From assembly GCF_046630445.1 (NCBI RefSeq), contig NC_092335.1:628897501-628961500 (forward strand): DNA of 64,000 nt. The letters are read 5' to 3'. The stretch comes from Rutidosis leptorrhynchoides (lineage: Eukaryota; Streptophyta; Magnoliopsida; Asterales; Asteraceae). Of this stretch, positions 62,819-64,000 are shown piece after piece. How positions within the stretch are numbered: the stretch's first letter is position 1; each line of letters begins with the position of its first letter. The notes beneath the pieces are model-generated. The model did no database searches and was not told where the DNA came from. It saw only the letters and a list, made by a program, of their open reading frames with translations. The position numbers were made by a program, and so were the translations under genes.

Positions 62819-64000
62819 GGGTGCTACATCACACATGTCGGGTTCTCAAGGTAAGCTCATGTCTTATTCTCAATCAAAGCTACCTCATTATATTATTGTT
62901 GGCAATTGAAATAAAATTCCAATTCATGATTTGGGTCATTCCCTTCTTCCATCAATCACTCGACCACTGTACTTGATTAATATTTTTTATTCACCCAACT
63001 TAATTAAAAATCTAATTTCTGTTAGACGCTTATCCATTGATAATCATATATCACTTGAATTTGACCTTTTTGGTTTTACTGTGAAGGACTTTCCAAAGGG
63101 GACCCCCATTTTGCGGTGTAATAGCTCAAGTGACCTCTACCCATTCAACGGCCCATTATTACAACAACATCTAAAGTAGCACTATGCTTTTTCTGCTATT
63201 TCTTCTGATTTATGACATCATCGTCTCGGTCATCCGGGAGATTCTATTCTTAAAAATCTTAGCAATAAACGTTACATTGAATGTAATTCGAAGATTAGTA
63301 ATAAAATTTGTCAATCTTGTATTTTTGGCAAACAAGTAAAATTGTCGTTTTATCCATCTAGTTCTTTGACTTATGCACCATTTGATATTATCCATAGTTA
63401 TTTATGGACTACTCCTATTGCTAGTGCACAAGGTCACAAATATTACATACTTGATGACCATACAAATTTGTTTTGGACGTACCCACTTGGTCACAAATCT
63501 AATGTCTATTCTACCTTTACCACCTTTCATGCTTACATTTCTACTCAATTTAAAACCAAAATCAAAACTTTTCAATGCGATGATGGAACCGAATATAATA
63601 ATCACATTTTTCACAAATTTTGTAATCAAAATGGCATGGCTTTTCGGTTCTCTTGTCCTTATACATCTTCCCAAAATGGCAAAGACGAGCGTAAGATTCG
63701 CGCCATAAATAACATCATACGCACTTTAGTTGCTCATTCTCACGTTCCTCCAAAATTTTAGCATCATGCACTCGTGATGGCCACATATATCCTAAATATT
63801 CTACCAAATAAAAACTCTAAACACTTTTCTCCAACACAACTTCTTTATCATCGTACATCAACTTATCAACATTTACGGGTATTCGGATGTTTGTGCTATC
63901 CACTCATTTCGGCAACACAATGCAATAAACTTCAACCTCGATCACTTCCATGTGTTTTTTTTTTGGATATCCGTCAAACCATCGTGGCTACAAATGCTAT
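62819..64000 (+). pseudogene. Ty1/copia protease end, pre-integrase and integrase, running off the window
   Basis: Resumes with GATSHMSGSQG (protease), NPFYSPNLIKNLISV-type signals (NIFYSPNLIKNLISVRRL), then after a stop near 63177 the pre-integrase zinc motif (HHRLGHPG, CQSCIFGK) and integrase core. The first catalytic Asp position reads HSYLW (Tyr); the second (QCDDGTEY) and the Glu (NGKDERK) remain. Further stops occur at 63209-63211 and 63759-63761, with the frame continuing (HHALVMATYILNILP). RT and RNase H would lie past the right edge. Confidence 0.8.

Overview
The window is plant nuclear DNA, almost all of it transposable elements. It looks like a eudicot. The retroelement families and LTR sequences fit Asteraceae best, but that is inference and no marker gene confirms it. 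Evidence for a plant: Ty3/gypsy elements of Athila and chromovirus type, Ty1/copia elements, primer sites complementary to plant initiator tRNA-Met and tRNA-Asp, TATA-type LTR promoters, long (TA)n and (AAT)n tracts, GT-AG introns, and a plant type I MADS-box gene. Bacterial operon logic does not apply here.

Layout. 1-15292: a nearly perfect tandem array LTR-internal-LTR-internal-LTR (period about 6944 bp) of a minus-strand, pol-less, LARD-like gypsy element; the first LTR runs off the window. It abuts 15293-22130, an older decayed relative with a duplicated primer site, a long LTR containing a 31-bp minisatellite, and a tRNA-derived SINE-like body next to an (AAT)n tract. 22131-23126 is a second partial LTR end. 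23127-34984 is an Athila-lineage element (minus strand; 5' LTR, tRNA-Asp primer site, gag, protease, RT, integrase, and an env-position gene with a predicted intron) that lacks its 3' LTR. It is inserted in the integrase of a chromovirus (34985-39671), whose other half is missing.

40575-61000 is the only part with host-gene content. It holds remnants of a tandemly duplicated type I (M-gamma-like) MADS-box locus: two copies of the 5' flank, two copies of the 3' flank plus C-terminus, and one gene with an otherwise complete frame. That gene is cut inside the MADS domain by an 8.6-kb Tekay-type chromovirus (50854-59428) with a perfect 5-bp target-site duplication. Around it lie a SINE-like insertion with 16-bp target duplications, a probable organellar DNA insertion, 5' exon fragments of a pseudouridine-5'-phosphate glycosidase-like gene in duplicate, and an Athila gag-protease fragment on the plus strand split by a compact gag-protease-only copia element (45388-48043).

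61008-64000 is a plus-strand Ty1/copia element running off the right edge, whose protease active site is interrupted by a 452-bp hAT-type MITE with an 8-bp target duplication.

No gene here is clearly functional. The value of the window is its insertion stratigraphy: recent events (the LARD array, the Tekay insertion) lie on older nested layers. I found no unfamiliar multi-gene system. The least explained items are the conserved LARD ORF1, the clusters of short hairpin repeats in two unrelated gypsy elements, the predicted spliced env-position gene, and the PBS duplication.
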